Notes: a model not told the origin generated them from the sequence alone. A stretch of 64,000 bases of DNA from CAVYXZ01 sp965223835 (GCA_965223835.1 CBDCXQ010000001.1:4216001-4280000); one strand, 5' to 3'. Counted from the first letter of the stretch, positions 52,576-61,130 are shown. Numbers and translations: made by a program.

Positions 52576-53669
52576 AGGCTTGTCCGTAGAAGAAAGAGGA
52601 AGGTATCCAAGAGCAGGTTACAATCCTAAGCTCTAACCCAAAGGGAGCAACCGATGGACCTGGATACCTTCATGACAGCATTATATGTGTGGATTGATGA
52701 TTGGTACAAAGCGGAAATGGCAGAACACATGGCAAGACACCATGGACCGCAACCGAAAATGAGTGACAGCGAGGTGCTGACGGTGGCAATTGCGGGACAA
52801 TGGCGCTACGGCGTGCCCTGGCAATCGGAGCGGGGGGTAGTCCGATATATGCTAGGAGCTGGACGGTGCTGGTTTCCACAGATGCTGGAACGCAGTCGCT
52901 ACAATGAACGGGTGCGACATTTGTGGGCAGCGATTATCAAACTCCAACAGGCGCTGGCAGCGGCCCTGGCAGCCGCAGCACCGCTATATGAGGTCGTGGA
53001 TTGTCTACCGCTGCCCGGTTGTGCTAACGCGCAGGTAAACCAATCCGGGCATTGGCTGTGGTGGGGAACGTGGGGCCATGGCGGAACGCATGGACAAAAG
53101 TATTGGGGGGATCAATTGCTGCTGAGCGTGACCACCGATCATGTAATCACTGGTTGGCTAATCGGTCCGGCGAATGTGGATGATCGGGGCATGTTACAAG
53201 CCTTGATCGCCCAGCGGCAGGGGGACTATCAATTTTTATCACCCGATCCCTGGCGACCCTGGCGGCAGATGCAACGTCCAAGCCTCGTTTATCCGTTGCT
53301 GGCAGGTGGCGAACGGTGTGCAACCTATCTGGCAGACAAAGGCTTCAACGGTTTCCGGTGGCACAATCACTGGCGCTCCACCTACGCAGTCCAGGTACTC
53401 ACCGAACCATCCGGTAAAGCGCAATCCGCTGGGTTACCCCGTAGTTGGTGCCACTGGTTTCGCGGCATGCGCCAGGCCGTTGAGACGACCTTTGCTGTCC
53501 TATGTGAGGTGTTTGCCGTGAAACGCTTGCGCCCGCATTCTCGTCTGGGGCAATACACTCGCGTTGCGCTGGCTACCGCCGCTTTTAATTGGGGGATATG
53601 GCTCAATCGCCTCAGTGGTCGACCCGCTCTATCCCATGCAACTTTACTTTGTTAACTACGGACAAGCCT
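52576..53669 (+). mobile_element. Complete insertion sequence, IS982-like, 1094 bp
   Basis: Bounded by perfect 14-bp terminal inverted repeats (AGGCTTGTCCGTAG at 52576-52589, CTACGGACAAGCCT at 53656-53669) and flanked by a five-bp direct duplication, TTAAT. It encodes one uninterrupted transposase ending at the inner edge of the right repeat. Intact ends, gene and duplication suggest recent, possibly still active insertion. Family assignment rests on the transposase; IS982 elements usually have longer terminal repeats and 6-9 bp duplications, so IS982-like is tentative. It sits between the sulfatase and P450 genes without breaking a recognised gene. Confidence 0.92.
52654..53655 (+). CDS. DDE transposase of the insertion sequence
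   Basis: 333 residues, with AAAGGGAG before the ATG. The N-terminal region has the IS982-type pattern PKMSDSEVLTVAIAGQW and SRYNERVRHLW. The catalytic triad is probably Asp116 (EVVDCLPLPGC), Asp228 (LADKGFNG) and Glu277 (RQAVETTFAVL). No frameshift or stop. The stop codon lies at the start of the right inverted repeat, as in compact insertion sequences. Confidence 0.9.
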   Translation: MDLDTFMTALYVWIDDWYKAEMAEHMARHHGPQPKMSDSEVLTVAIAGQWRYGVPWQSERGVVRYMLGAGRCWFPQMLERSRYNERVRHLWAAIIKLQQALAAALAAAAPLYEVVDCLPLPGCANAQVNQSGHWLWWGTWGHGGTHGQKYWGDQLLLSVTTDHVITGWLIGPANVDDRGMLQALIAQRQGDYQFLSPDPWRPWRQMQRPSLVYPLLAGGERCATYLADKGFNGFRWHNHWRSTYAVQVLTEPSGKAQSAGLPRSWCHWFRGMRQAVETTFAVLCEVFAVKRLRPHSRLGQYTRVALATAAFNWGIWLNRLSGRPALSHATLLC

Positions 53670-53674
53670 TTAAT
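53670..53674. repeat. Target-site duplication TTAAT, right
   Basis: Same five bases as at 52571-52575, immediately after the right terminal inverted repeat. Confidence 0.85.
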
Positions 53675-53960
53675 GGGTGTCCCCAAAAACATTCCCCCCA
53701 TCCGGGTGGTGACTTGGTCCGACCATTCGTCTATGCTGGCAATATAGAGGACATCAACACCCACATGCAGACCGAGATAACAAGCTGAAGCAACCCTGAT
53801 CGGTTGCCACGAACCAGTGCAGCGTATCTCACATCCAGCTCTTACCCGGCACAGGTAGCCGCCTTCCAGGGGGAAAAGCGTGCTACCTGGCAGGGATTTC
53901 CATCTACCTGTCGCAGTTCACCCCTTTGATTCACTGACCAATGCAGAGAGAGACAACATC

Positions 53961-55355
53961 ATGACCGATATGCTCTTGAATCCCGCCCGCTTGTCAGCCC
54001 CGCCCCGCGCTGGCGGATTACCACTCATGGGTTCAGTGCCCAATCTCGTGCGCAAGCAGACCGATTTTCTGTTCGATGCCTGGCACACCTACGGGGATAT
54101 TTACACGCTTGATCTCGGTGTTACCAATGTCATCGTGCTGAACCACCCGGATTATGCGCAGTACGTCCTGCGCGACAACTTTCGCAATTACACCAAAGGC
54201 GGTGCGATGTGGGATTCGATTCGCCAACTGGTAGGTGATGGTCTGGTGACGGCTGAGGGTGATTTATGGCGACGCCAACGCCGCATGATGCAGCCCCAGT
54301 TTCATCGGCAGCACCTGGCGGGTCTGACCCAACTGATGGTCGCGGCAATTGAAGACCGCATGGCCGATTGGGATAAATTTGCGGAACGTGGCGAACCGCT
54401 CAATGTTGAGAAAGCCTTCGCCACCATCACGATGAAAGTCATAGTCAGCACCATGTTCGGGACTGGCCTGGAGGCTGATTTTGCCAATGAGATGACGGAC
54501 GCGCTGGCTTATGTGCTGGATTACATCCTGACAAGCATGGTTACGGGCAAAATCCCGGAATGGTTGCCAGCCCCCGGTCGACAAAAACACCGTGACGCAA
54601 TCGCTTTCCTTGATAAATACATCTACGGCTTGATCGATGAGCGCCGGGCGAATCCCAATCAATCAGGCGACTTGCTCACGATGATGCTCAATCTGGTTGA
54701 CGCTGAAACCAATGAGCAGATGACCAACAAGCAACTCCGCGATGAAGCAATGACGGTGTTCGCCGCCGGCTATGAAACCACCGCGATTGCGATGACCTGG
54801 GCAACGCATCTGCTCACCCAACACCCGACGATTGCCGATCAGTTGGCGACAGAGGTGGATCGAGTTCTGGCTGGTCGCACGCCCCAGTTTGAAGATCTGA
54901 TGCAATTGTCCTATCCCCAGGCCGTCATGAAGGAAGCGATGCGCCTGTACCCGCCCGCCTACATGCTGCCGCGTACAGCAGTTGAGGCCGATGTGATTGG
55001 CGGTCATCAGATCGAAGCGGGGCAGATGATTTTTGTATTGCCGTTGACCATTCATCGTCACCCGGATTTTTGGGATGAACCAGACCGCTTTGACCCGAAC
55101 CGGCACACGCCTGAAAATACCAAAGGACGACATCCACTGGCCTGGCTGCCCTTCGGCGCTGGACAACGACAATGCATCGGGCTGGATTTTGCGCTGATGG
55201 AAGGGACGTTGATCCTGGCGGCAATGGCCCAGCGTTATCGAGTCCAGGCCGCAGCGACCCGTGATCCCCAGATGGCCTTTACGACCACGCTGCGCAGCAA
55301 AGATGGCGTGTGGGTACAACTGGAAAAACGTAAATCACTATCTACTTCGGAGTAG
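53961..55355 (+). CDS. Cytochrome P450
   Basis: 464 residues from ATG 53961 (an earlier in-frame start at 53880 would add a non-family leader). I-helix AGYETTA, K-helix ExxR in KEAMRLYPP, the WDEPDRFDPNRHTPEN meander region and the haem loop FGAGQRQCIGLDFAL with Cys405 are all intact. The sequence resembles CYP102/CYP110-like fatty-acid or carotenoid hydroxylases, and lacks an N-terminal membrane anchor, so it is soluble. No ferredoxin or reductase gene is adjacent, so electrons must come from elsewhere. The 291 bp upstream, after the insertion sequence, hold its promoter. A strong terminator follows. Confidence 0.95.
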   Translation: MTDMLLNPARLSAPPRAGGLPLMGSVPNLVRKQTDFLFDAWHTYGDIYTLDLGVTNVIVLNHPDYAQYVLRDNFRNYTKGGAMWDSIRQLVGDGLVTAEGDLWRRQRRMMQPQFHRQHLAGLTQLMVAAIEDRMADWDKFAERGEPLNVEKAFATITMKVIVSTMFGTGLEADFANEMTDALAYVLDYILTSMVTGKIPEWLPAPGRQKHRDAIAFLDKYIYGLIDERRANPNQSGDLLTMMLNLVDAETNEQMTNKQLRDEAMTVFAAGYETTAIAMTWATHLLTQHPTIADQLATEVDRVLAGRTPQFEDLMQLSYPQAVMKEAMRLYPPAYMLPRTAVEADVIGGHQIEAGQMIFVLPLTIHRHPDFWDEPDRFDPNRHTPENTKGRHPLAWLPFGAGQRQCIGLDFALMEGTLILAAMAQRYRVQAAATRDPQMAFTTTLRSKDGVWVQLEKRKSLSTSE

Positions 55356-55368
55356 TGGCAAGTGATCG

Positions 55369-55402
55369 CGGCGTGCCCCACAATTCAGGGCACGTCGTTT
55401 TT
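55369..55402 (+). terminator. Intrinsic terminator after the P450 gene
   Basis: CGGCGTGCCC and GGGCACGTCG pair over ten bp (one G-U) with a nine-base loop, followed by TTTTT. It starts 14 bases after the P450 stop, and its T run touches the stop of the convergent TPR gene. Confidence 0.9.
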
Positions 55403-55928
55403 ATGTCTCGTCTGTCCCAAGCTGCTTCTGGAACTCACGAACCCATTGCCGGGCATCCATACGGCGTTTGTCTTTGGCAATTTCGAAGAGGTCTTCAGCT
55501 TTTTGCATTAAAGGCAGCGCTGCTTTGTTATCTTTCTTGCGATGGTAGACCAGCGCGAGATAGTAGAGCGTTTCGGCTCGTTCCGGTTCAACTGCTAACG
55601 CCCGACTGAAGGCAGTCTCGGCATCTTCCCAATTTTTGTCTTTGTAGGCCATGATTCCCTGCCCAAAATGCGCCAGCATCTCGAATTCATAGGCCTGGAG
55701 CGCGGCGGCAAAATCGTCATTAGCCTTTTCACGAATGCCATCGCGCAGGTACATATAGCCCCGTGCCGCCAGATATTCGGCATTGGTGGGCAGCAGGTCA
55801 ATCGCTTTGTTGAGGTTGTCAATCGCCTGGTCATAATCGCCTTTATCAAATGCCGCCAGGCCCAGTTTATAGAATTCGTCGGCTTCAAAGCGGGGTAGGC
55901 CCAGCCGCTGCGTGATATTTGTCATCAT
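55401..55928 (-). CDS. TPR-repeat protein
   Basis: 175 residues with three to four tetratricopeptide repeats: ADEFYKLGLAAFDKGDYDQA, AEYLAARGYMYLRDGIREKA, MLAHFGQGIMAYKDKNWEDA and AETLYYLALVYHRKKDNKAA. No signal peptide or membrane segment; cytoplasmic protein-protein adaptor. Partner unknown. ATG at 55928 (or the next codon, also ATG). Convergent with the P450 gene. Confidence 0.88.
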   Translation of the reverse strand: MMTNITQRLGLPRFEADEFYKLGLAAFDKGDYDQAIDNLNKAIDLLPTNAEYLAARGYMYLRDGIREKANDDFAAALQAYEFEMLAHFGQGIMAYKDKNWEDAETAFSRALAVEPERAETLYYLALVYHRKKDNKAALPLMQKAEDLFEIAKDKRRMDARQWVREFQKQLGTDET

Positions 55929-56174
55929 TTACTCGCGAATATTAATCAGGCCGATTGGGAAAGTTACACTTTTTCCCTATAATAGCAACAGAATGCTGAG
56001 TCAGTCTAGAGATACAGATCATCAACTACTTGTCCGCTTCATACCGGCACTATTCAGCAGCCAAAGAGCGAATAGCGCCAACGCTGTTAACTATACAACA
56101 CCAGTATTTAGGGTTGCACACAGGCCGCCAATGCTATACTGAACATAATCAAGTGGCGAATCAGGTCATGGCAC

Positions 56175-57335
56175 ATGGAATTTGAACTGAACGAAGAGCA
56201 GCAAATGTATCAACGTGCCGTGCGCGATTTTTGCGAGGCGGAACTGCTCCCCTATGCCGCCGAGGTTGATACGACGGGCACGCTGCGTGCAGCGGCATTG
56301 CGCAAAATGCCTGCGCTGGGCCTGACGAACCTTCAGGTGCCAGCGGCCTATGGTGGGGCTGACCTGGATAGCATCAGTATGGCTGTGGCGATTGAAGAAG
56401 TGGGGCGGGCCTGTGGCTCGACCGGCTTATCATTGGCCGCACATAATGGTCTGGGCTGTGGACCGCTGGTTAACTGGGGAACCGAACAACAGAAACGAGA
56501 TTATTTGCCGGCACTGGTACAGGGTGAAGTGTTGGGTGCGCTGGCTCTGACCGAACCTGCTGCTGGATCGGATATCGCCAATGGCGTTCAGACTACCGCC
56601 CGCCGTGACGGTGATGATTGGGTAATTAATGGCACCAAAGCCTGGATCACCAACGTGAAGTATGCGGCGAATGTGATTACATTGGCCCGCACCGATGCCG
56701 AGTCCGGGACCGCTGGTTTCAGCCTGATTATCGTGCCAACGAATGTTGGTGGACTGGTGGTGCATCCACCCGAAAAAAAGATGGGGCTGAACGGTTCGCC
56801 CACTCACATGTTGTCATTCGAGCAGGTGCGCGTGCCAATCACCAATACGTTGGGGGCCGTCGGTCGCGGTTTTTACCAGACCATGCAAACGCTGGATACA
56901 GGACGCATCAGCATTGGCGCACTCAGTATTGGGTTGGCACAGGCTGCGTTTGAAGCCGCCGTTGCCTATGCCCGCCAGCGCGAGGCATTTGGCAAACCAA
57001 TCGCCCAACATCAGGCCATCCAGTGGATGATTGCCGATGCAGCCATGGAGATCGAAGCCGCGCGATTGCTGGTTTATAAAGCCGCGTGGCTCAAAGACCA
57101 GGGGCAGCCGTTCGGCAAGATGGCGGCTATGGCAAAATTGCTGGCGAGCGAAATTGGGGAAAAAGTGGCCCGCAACGCCATCCAGATTCATGGCAGTTAT
57201 GGCTACAGTCGGGAGTATCCGGTCGAACGCATCTATCGGGACCAGCGGCTGATGACGATTGGCGAGGGCACCAGCGAAATTCAACGTATGGTTATTGCCC
57301 GCGCCGTTCTACAAGAATTCGCCAACAAAATCTAA
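56175..57335 (+). CDS. Acyl-CoA dehydrogenase
   Basis: 386 residues, the standard short/medium-chain length. FAD/substrate motifs are ALTEPAAGSDIA, WVINGTKAWITN and GFSLIIV; the C-terminal domain has FGKPIAQHQAIQWMIADAA, QIHGSYGYSREYPVER and TIGEGTSEIQRM. Glu364 in GEGTSEIQ is at the catalytic base position of the butyryl-/medium-chain enzymes. Reaction: alpha,beta-desaturation of acyl-CoA with electron transfer to ETF. No other beta-oxidation gene is adjacent. Confidence 0.96.
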   Translation: MEFELNEEQQMYQRAVRDFCEAELLPYAAEVDTTGTLRAAALRKMPALGLTNLQVPAAYGGADLDSISMAVAIEEVGRACGSTGLSLAAHNGLGCGPLVNWGTEQQKRDYLPALVQGEVLGALALTEPAAGSDIANGVQTTARRDGDDWVINGTKAWITNVKYAANVITLARTDAESGTAGFSLIIVPTNVGGLVVHPPEKKMGLNGSPTHMLSFEQVRVPITNTLGAVGRGFYQTMQTLDTGRISIGALSIGLAQAAFEAAVAYARQREAFGKPIAQHQAIQWMIADAAMEIEAARLLVYKAAWLKDQGQPFGKMAAMAKLLASEIGEKVARNAIQIHGSYGYSREYPVERIYRDQRLMTIGEGTSEIQRMVIARAVLQEFANKI

Positions 57336-57412
57336 CATCGAGTCTGATAACAAACCTGATTTGCAGCTTTGTTCGGGTCAATCTGCCAGATGTGTGGTGG
57401 GGTAGAGCAAAA

Positions 57413-57988
57413 ATGAGTGTACTGCGACAACGTGAATGGGCTGATGAAGAATTGAAAGCCGCTGGTTTTCAATTTTATAAACCGGTCAAACGGCTCGTGA
57501 TGGCGAAGCTGCTGTTCGATACCAAAAATGTGGATATTCAAATCGAGACAATCACCGGCAGAATCGGCGATTTTTTGTGCTATAACCCCGGCCAGACCGT
57601 TCACGACAATCCCGATGAGTATGATCATTGGCCGGTGCGCCGTGATATTTTCTTCAAGACTTACAAGCCCTGGCCCAAAGAAGGTTGGGAGCCAAACCCG
57701 GCGGAACAGCATCTCATGGACCTGGGTTGCCTGCCCTATTATAAGGACCTCGGCGTCTGGGCGCAGCGCCTGCACGAAAGTCGCCAGGTTCAATCGCTCG
57801 AGAGTCCCGAACCGGTTGCGATTCCTCCTGGCCGTTGGCTGCTGATCGGTTCGAAAGGTGAGCCATATAGCACAACCAATGAAGAATTTCGCAAGCGCTA
57901 CATCGTCCCACAGGATTCTGTCAAAGAACGCATTTACTGGGCCGCGATTTCCAGCCACGCTAACCGTAACCAGGATAGTAAATCTTAG
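57413..57988 (+). CDS. Hypothetical protein with two related beta modules, 191 aa
   Basis: No family named with certainty. The start at 57413 follows a G-rich stretch (GGTGGGG). An open frame further upstream overlaps the dehydrogenase and is disfavoured. Two segments look related: TGRIGDFLCYNPGQTVHDNP with WPVRRDIFFKTYKPWP, and PPGRWLLIGSKGEPYSTTNE with FRKRYIVPQD. Both have the order Gly-(D/R)-aromatic strand, Gly turn, then a polar strand leading to F..(T/R)Y.(P/V). A similar pattern is seen in small PGDYG-type domains of bacterial and phage proteins. Cytoplasmic. Confidence 0.65.
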   Translation: MSVLRQREWADEELKAAGFQFYKPVKRLVMAKLLFDTKNVDIQIETITGRIGDFLCYNPGQTVHDNPDEYDHWPVRRDIFFKTYKPWPKEGWEPNPAEQHLMDLGCLPYYKDLGVWAQRLHESRQVQSLESPEPVAIPPGRWLLIGSKGEPYSTTNEEFRKRYIVPQDSVKERIYWAAISSHANRNQDSKS

Positions 57989-58049
57989 CAATTTCAACTG
58001 CTTCATTCGTGCCAACAATAAACAGAATCATGCCTGCACACTTCTGTAA

Positions 58050-58073
58050 TGATATAATCAACACAATCTGTGT
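58050..58073 (+). promoter_or_regulatory. Promoter and possible operator of the toxin-antitoxin pair
   Basis: TGATATAAT (58050-58058) is a perfect extended -10. Starting three bases later, ACACA-ATC-TGTGT (58061-58073) is a 13-bp dyad covering the expected transcription start. A dyad at this point fits autorepression by the antitoxin or toxin-antitoxin complex. GGAG at 58074-58077 is the ribosome site. Confidence 0.6.
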
Positions 58074-58082
58074 GGAGATGTG

Positions 58083-58301
58083 ATGATGACTATTAACGAA
58101 TTACTAGAACAAGCCAAGACTCTCAGTGCGCAAGATCGCAAGCAATTGGCAAAATTACTGATTGATACACTGGATGTTACGCCTGGATCAACTTCACGAC
58201 GTTTATCAGAATTGCGAGGTCTCGGCAAAGAAATCTGGGAAGGAGTTGATCCTCAAGAATATGTAGATCAGATGCGCGACGAATGGGATTCGCTCAAGTG
58301 A
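58083..58301 (+). CDS. Antitoxin component of a type II toxin-antitoxin pair
   Basis: 72 residues. Two adjacent ATG codons (58083, 58086) share the GGAG site, so the start could be one residue shorter. The N terminus TINELLEQAKTLSAQDRKQL forms a helical pair resembling the DUF2281/addiction-module type rather than a ribbon-helix-helix. The C-terminal acidic helix (EYVDQMRDEWDSL) would wrap the toxin. Its TGA overlaps the toxin GTG (GTGA), so both are translated together. It should neutralise the PIN nuclease and repress the promoter through the dyad upstream. Confidence 0.8.
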   Translation: MMTINELLEQAKTLSAQDRKQLAKLLIDTLDVTPGSTSRRLSELRGLGKEIWEGVDPQEYVDQMRDEWDSLK

Positions 58302-58744
58302 AGATTGGTGACGCACTACAGTCAGTGCAGCGACTGTATATTGAGACAGCACCTTTTATTTATTATATTGAAGCCCATCCAACTTATCTTAAGCATATGG
58401 ATGTGGTCATTGATATTGTTGAGAACCGTCCTCTAGAGGCGTACAGTTCGGTTATTACACTCACAGAAGTTCTGAATCAGCCAATCAAAACCGGTAACCA
58501 GAAATTAGAACTGGCATATCGAGATATTCTGATGAACAGTGCCGGATATCGGCTTATATCTGTCAACACAGAAGTTGCGGATACTGCTACAAATCTTCGT
58601 GCTCATTATGGATTACGCACACCCGATGCGTTGCATGTTGCAACAGCCATTGAAGTAGCGTGTGATGCCTTTTTGACTAATGACGCCGGAATTAAGCGTG
58701 TCAGCGAACTGCAAATCCTGATTTTGGATGAACTCGAACTGTAG
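58298..58744 (+). CDS. vapC: PIN-domain ribonuclease toxin, VapC-like
   Basis: 148 residues from GTG 58298. The PIN layout is clear: first strand RLYIETAPFIYYIE, SSVITLTEVL (Glu57), GLRTPDALHVATA (Asp110) and AFLTNDAGIKRV (Asp129). The first metal-binding acid, normally Asp, is Glu16 here (YIET). This keeps an acidic group but may alter metal affinity. VapC toxins cut tRNA, rRNA or mRNA and stop growth unless bound by the antitoxin. Starts within the antitoxin stop (GTGA), the normal order for such operons. Confidence 0.88.
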   Translation: MKIGDALQSVQRLYIETAPFIYYIEAHPTYLKHMDVVIDIVENRPLEAYSSVITLTEVLNQPIKTGNQKLELAYRDILMNSAGYRLISVNTEVADTATNLRAHYGLRTPDALHVATAIEVACDAFLTNDAGIKRVSELQILILDELEL

Positions 58745-58839
58745 TCTGGTAACATTCACGCCTCAAGTGTCGATAGAATTACCATTTGCTAACAGCCAAT
58801 GTCAGTAAGCCAATCCATTTCATCTCTAAACGCTTCACA

Positions 58840-59691
58840 TCATCCCATGACTTTGCCGGTATGATTCCGATATTTTGCCGAGAACGACTCGGTTGGGGCG
58901 CCGTCAGGCAGCAGACCGAGCGTTAGCGATTCGACGTAGATGCACATGGCCCAGGGGATCGCCACCGCATCCTGGCTAATAGGTTGATCGGTTAATTGAA
59001 CATTGGCATGACGCACGACAGCGATGGGGGTAGCCTCGTCGCGTTCACCCATGACCAACTGCGCTGCGACACTGATTGAATCCGCCACACCGCGCTGGGT
59101 CACGGCCATTGGATTGCCGAATAAATCAGCTTTGCCCCGTTCATCTTCGACCGGCTGAAAACCCGCTGTTGCTAACGCGACACCAGTCGTGCCCAACCGC
59201 CCCGGCACCAGCCAGCTATCCGTCAAAATTACACCAATGGTCACACCGTAATGCTGCTGCATGTACTGGCGAATGCGGTCAGCAGTGGCGTAAGGATATT
59301 CGGGGAACAAAACGACGTGCCCACTGGGGATATTCGAGCGATCCAACCCGGCATTGGGTGACAGAATGCCATCTTTGAAGGTCAACAAAAAACCCATTTC
59401 AATACCGCCGAAAATATGATCGGCCTCTTGTAGCACCAACTGGGCCATCACCGGGTTCATGTTATAACGTTCGGCCAGCGCGGCAGCTTTTTCTGTGACC
59501 ATAACCTCATCCATCGCGACAACTCGGCCCTCACTGATGGCGGCATATTTGCTGGAAACAGCCAGCACATCGCCCGTCTGCAAATCAACGTCGTTGGCGG
59601 TCAGCGCGTTGCTGATCGTGGCATGTAAATCAAAGGCATTCGTCTGCACCGGCGCACGCACCGGCAAGATAGTTAATGGATTGTTGGGCAT
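58840..59691 (-). CDS. CofE-like coenzyme F420-0:L-glutamate ligase family protein
   Basis: 283 residues matching the F420_ligase fold: DVLAVSSKYAAISEGRVVAM, IGVILTDSWLVPGRLGTTGV, ALATAGFQPVEDERGKADLF and QRGVADSISVAAQLVMGE. Family members add glutamate residues to F420-0 using GTP and a divalent metal. The second motif (TDSWLVPGR) differs from the usual S/T-D-T-x-G-R-P form, so it could be a divergent paralogue acting on another cofactor. The LLM oxidoreductase 2.3 kb away would use F420, making a cofactor role plausible. No other cof or fbi gene is visible. Confidence 0.82.
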   Translation of the reverse strand: MPNNPLTILPVRAPVQTNAFDLHATISNALTANDVDLQTGDVLAVSSKYAAISEGRVVAMDEVMVTEKAAALAERYNMNPVMAQLVLQEADHIFGGIEMGFLLTFKDGILSPNAGLDRSNIPSGHVVLFPEYPYATADRIRQYMQQHYGVTIGVILTDSWLVPGRLGTTGVALATAGFQPVEDERGKADLFGNPMAVTQRGVADSISVAAQLVMGERDEATPIAVVRHANVQLTDQPISQDAVAIPWAMCIYVESLTLGLLPDGAPTESFSAKYRNHTGKVMG

Positions 59692-59887
59692 CGAATTCTA
59701 CTCTGGTTGGTTCATCAATGTGAAGCTGTCATGCTATCATTGCGGCCAGACCATTGCTAGAGCCATTGGCTTGCCAGGACCGCTCCGGTATCCATTGCGG
59801 GTACGATCATTGACCTGTACATAAGTCCAGTCCTGGCAACATTACTCCGTTGTCAACGTAACGATTGGTGTATGCGAAAGGAGCTAT

Positions 59888-60271
59888 ATGCGAATCATAT
59901 CATTTTGCGCCCTGTTTTTGGTGTTGCTGTCAGCATGTTCATCACCAGGTAGCAGCGCGGCAGATTTACCAGCAGGCGACGCCACCCGGGGCGAAGCATT
60001 ATTCACCGAATCGATTGCAGGTGCGCCGACCTGCGCCTCCTGTCATGCTTTAGATGACAGCAAACTGATGGGACCTGGCTTGCAAGGCTATGCCGAACGG
60101 GCGATAATGCGGCATGAGGAGATTTCAGCCGACGATTACACGTATACCAGCATTGTCCAGCCAGCTGGCTATATTGTGGAGGGTTATCCAAATTCTATGT
60201 ACGCCCAGTATGAACAACGGTTGACAGCACAACAAATCGCTGACCTCATTGCGTATCTACTGACACTCTAG
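59888..60271 (+). CDS. c-type cytochrome lipoprotein
   Basis: 127 residues; AAAGGAG four bases before ATG. The signal peptide ends at a lipobox (LLSAC, lipid Cys17). A single haem site CASCH (Cys49, Cys52, His53) and a Met104 axial ligand in YPNSMYAQYE, with the final helix QQIADLIAYLLTL, define a small class I cytochrome. It should carry electrons at the outer face of the membrane. The membrane protein gene 10 bp downstream is probably its operon partner. Confidence 0.93.
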   Translation: MRIISFCALFLVLLSACSSPGSSAADLPAGDATRGEALFTESIAGAPTCASCHALDDSKLMGPGLQGYAERAIMRHEEISADDYTYTSIVQPAGYIVEGYPNSMYAQYEQRLTAQQIADLIAYLLTL

Positions 60272-60281
60272 GGAGAAACTT

Positions 60282-60788
60282 ATGGATATTATATTGGTTT
60301 CACTGCGCCTGATACACATTGTCGCAGCTTTTGTCTGGGTAGGGCTGGGAATAGCAGCCACTTTTTATGTTATTCCTGCCGCCCAAAAATCGGGCGAGAG
60401 CGGCTTACGCTTTTTTAAGTCGTTGCTGAATAATACCAATTTCGGAACAATGTTCGCCGTTGTTTCCGGCTTGACCACGCTGGCAGGTATTTTACTGTAT
60501 ATCTTCGCGGACTCCGCGTCCCGTTTTTCAACGACCGGCAACATGGTGCTCGGCATCGGCGCACTGGCGGGTTTGATCGCGACAATTCATGGCGGCGCGG
60601 TTGTGGGTCGCAACACGCGGGTGTTGGATGCGGAGCTGGCAGAAAGTATTCCTGATGACCAAGCGATTCCTGCCGACACGCTGACGAAAATCAATGGCAT
60701 GGTCGCCCAATTAGCCAGTCACTCACGCATCAGTCTGGTGCTGATGATTGTCGCGCTGGTATTCATGAGTAGCGCCCGCTATCTTTGA
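60282..60788 (+). CDS. Four-helix membrane protein, CopD/DUF2269-like
   Basis: 168 residues with four TM helices. The first contains RLIHIVAAFVWVGLGI, where the His and Trp match CopD/DUF2269-type proteins that may hold a haem or metal; further His residues are in ATIHGG and LASHSR. GGAG precedes the ATG. It follows the cytochrome c lipoprotein by 10 bp on the same strand, suggesting a membrane electron-carrier pair, although haem binding by this protein is only inferred. Confidence 0.8.
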   Translation: MDIILVSLRLIHIVAAFVWVGLGIAATFYVIPAAQKSGESGLRFFKSLLNNTNFGTMFAVVSGLTTLAGILLYIFADSASRFSTTGNMVLGIGALAGLIATIHGGAVVGRNTRVLDAELAESIPDDQAIPADTLTKINGMVAQLASHSRISLVLMIVALVFMSSARYL

Positions 60789-60799
60789 TCGTTCTCAGA

Positions 60800-60833
60800 C
60801 AAAAACGGGGACTGGTTACGGAACCAATCCCCG
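60800..60833 (-). terminator. Directional terminator ending the nadE-side transcript
   Basis: On the minus strand, CGGGGA-T-TGGTT pairs with AACCA-G-TCCCCG (12 bp including one T-G) around CCGT, then TTTTTGTC. On the plus strand the T-G becomes a C/A mismatch, so it serves leftward transcription, 28 bases past the end of the decayed GlsB-like gene. Confidence 0.8.
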
Positions 60834-60860
60834 CCTGTTTCAATTCCATTGACGCGAATA

Positions 60861-61088
60861 CTAGCGGCGCAACAATCGAAGCAACACCAGCAATAGCAAT
60901 GAGCCAACAAACGCCGCCACCAGGTCATCCAGGTAAAAGTAAACTGGGGTAAGCCCAGCCGGATGTTCAGAAAATTGAATAGCGCCCAGCACTGCCCCCA
61001 GGCGAACTCAGGACAATATTGCTCAATTCCTGAAATCGTGACCGCCGCTGACCACCCAGATAATTAACTGACCCATGTCCGGATTCAT
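60861..61088 (-). pseudogene. Decayed GlsB/YeaQ/YmgE-family (transglycosylase-associated) membrane protein gene
   Basis: An ATG with GAGG six bases upstream opens MNPDMGQLIIWVVSGG, the normal family start. The same frame ends with LDDLVAAFVGSLLLLVLLRL and LRR-stop, the normal family end, but has TGA stops at codons 22 and 27. Between them a +1 frame reads SRFQELSNIVLS, the usual mid-part, before the first frame resumes (RLGAVLGAIQF). Thus two compensating frameshifts, plus loss of part of the first helix, break a gene of about 80 codons. It lies 43 bp downstream of nadE with its own terminator. Sequencing error in both places is possible but less likely. Confidence 0.75.
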
Positions 61089-61130
61089 GGCTCACCTCTT
61101 CAATCTCAGACGCAACCTGTTCACAAACAA

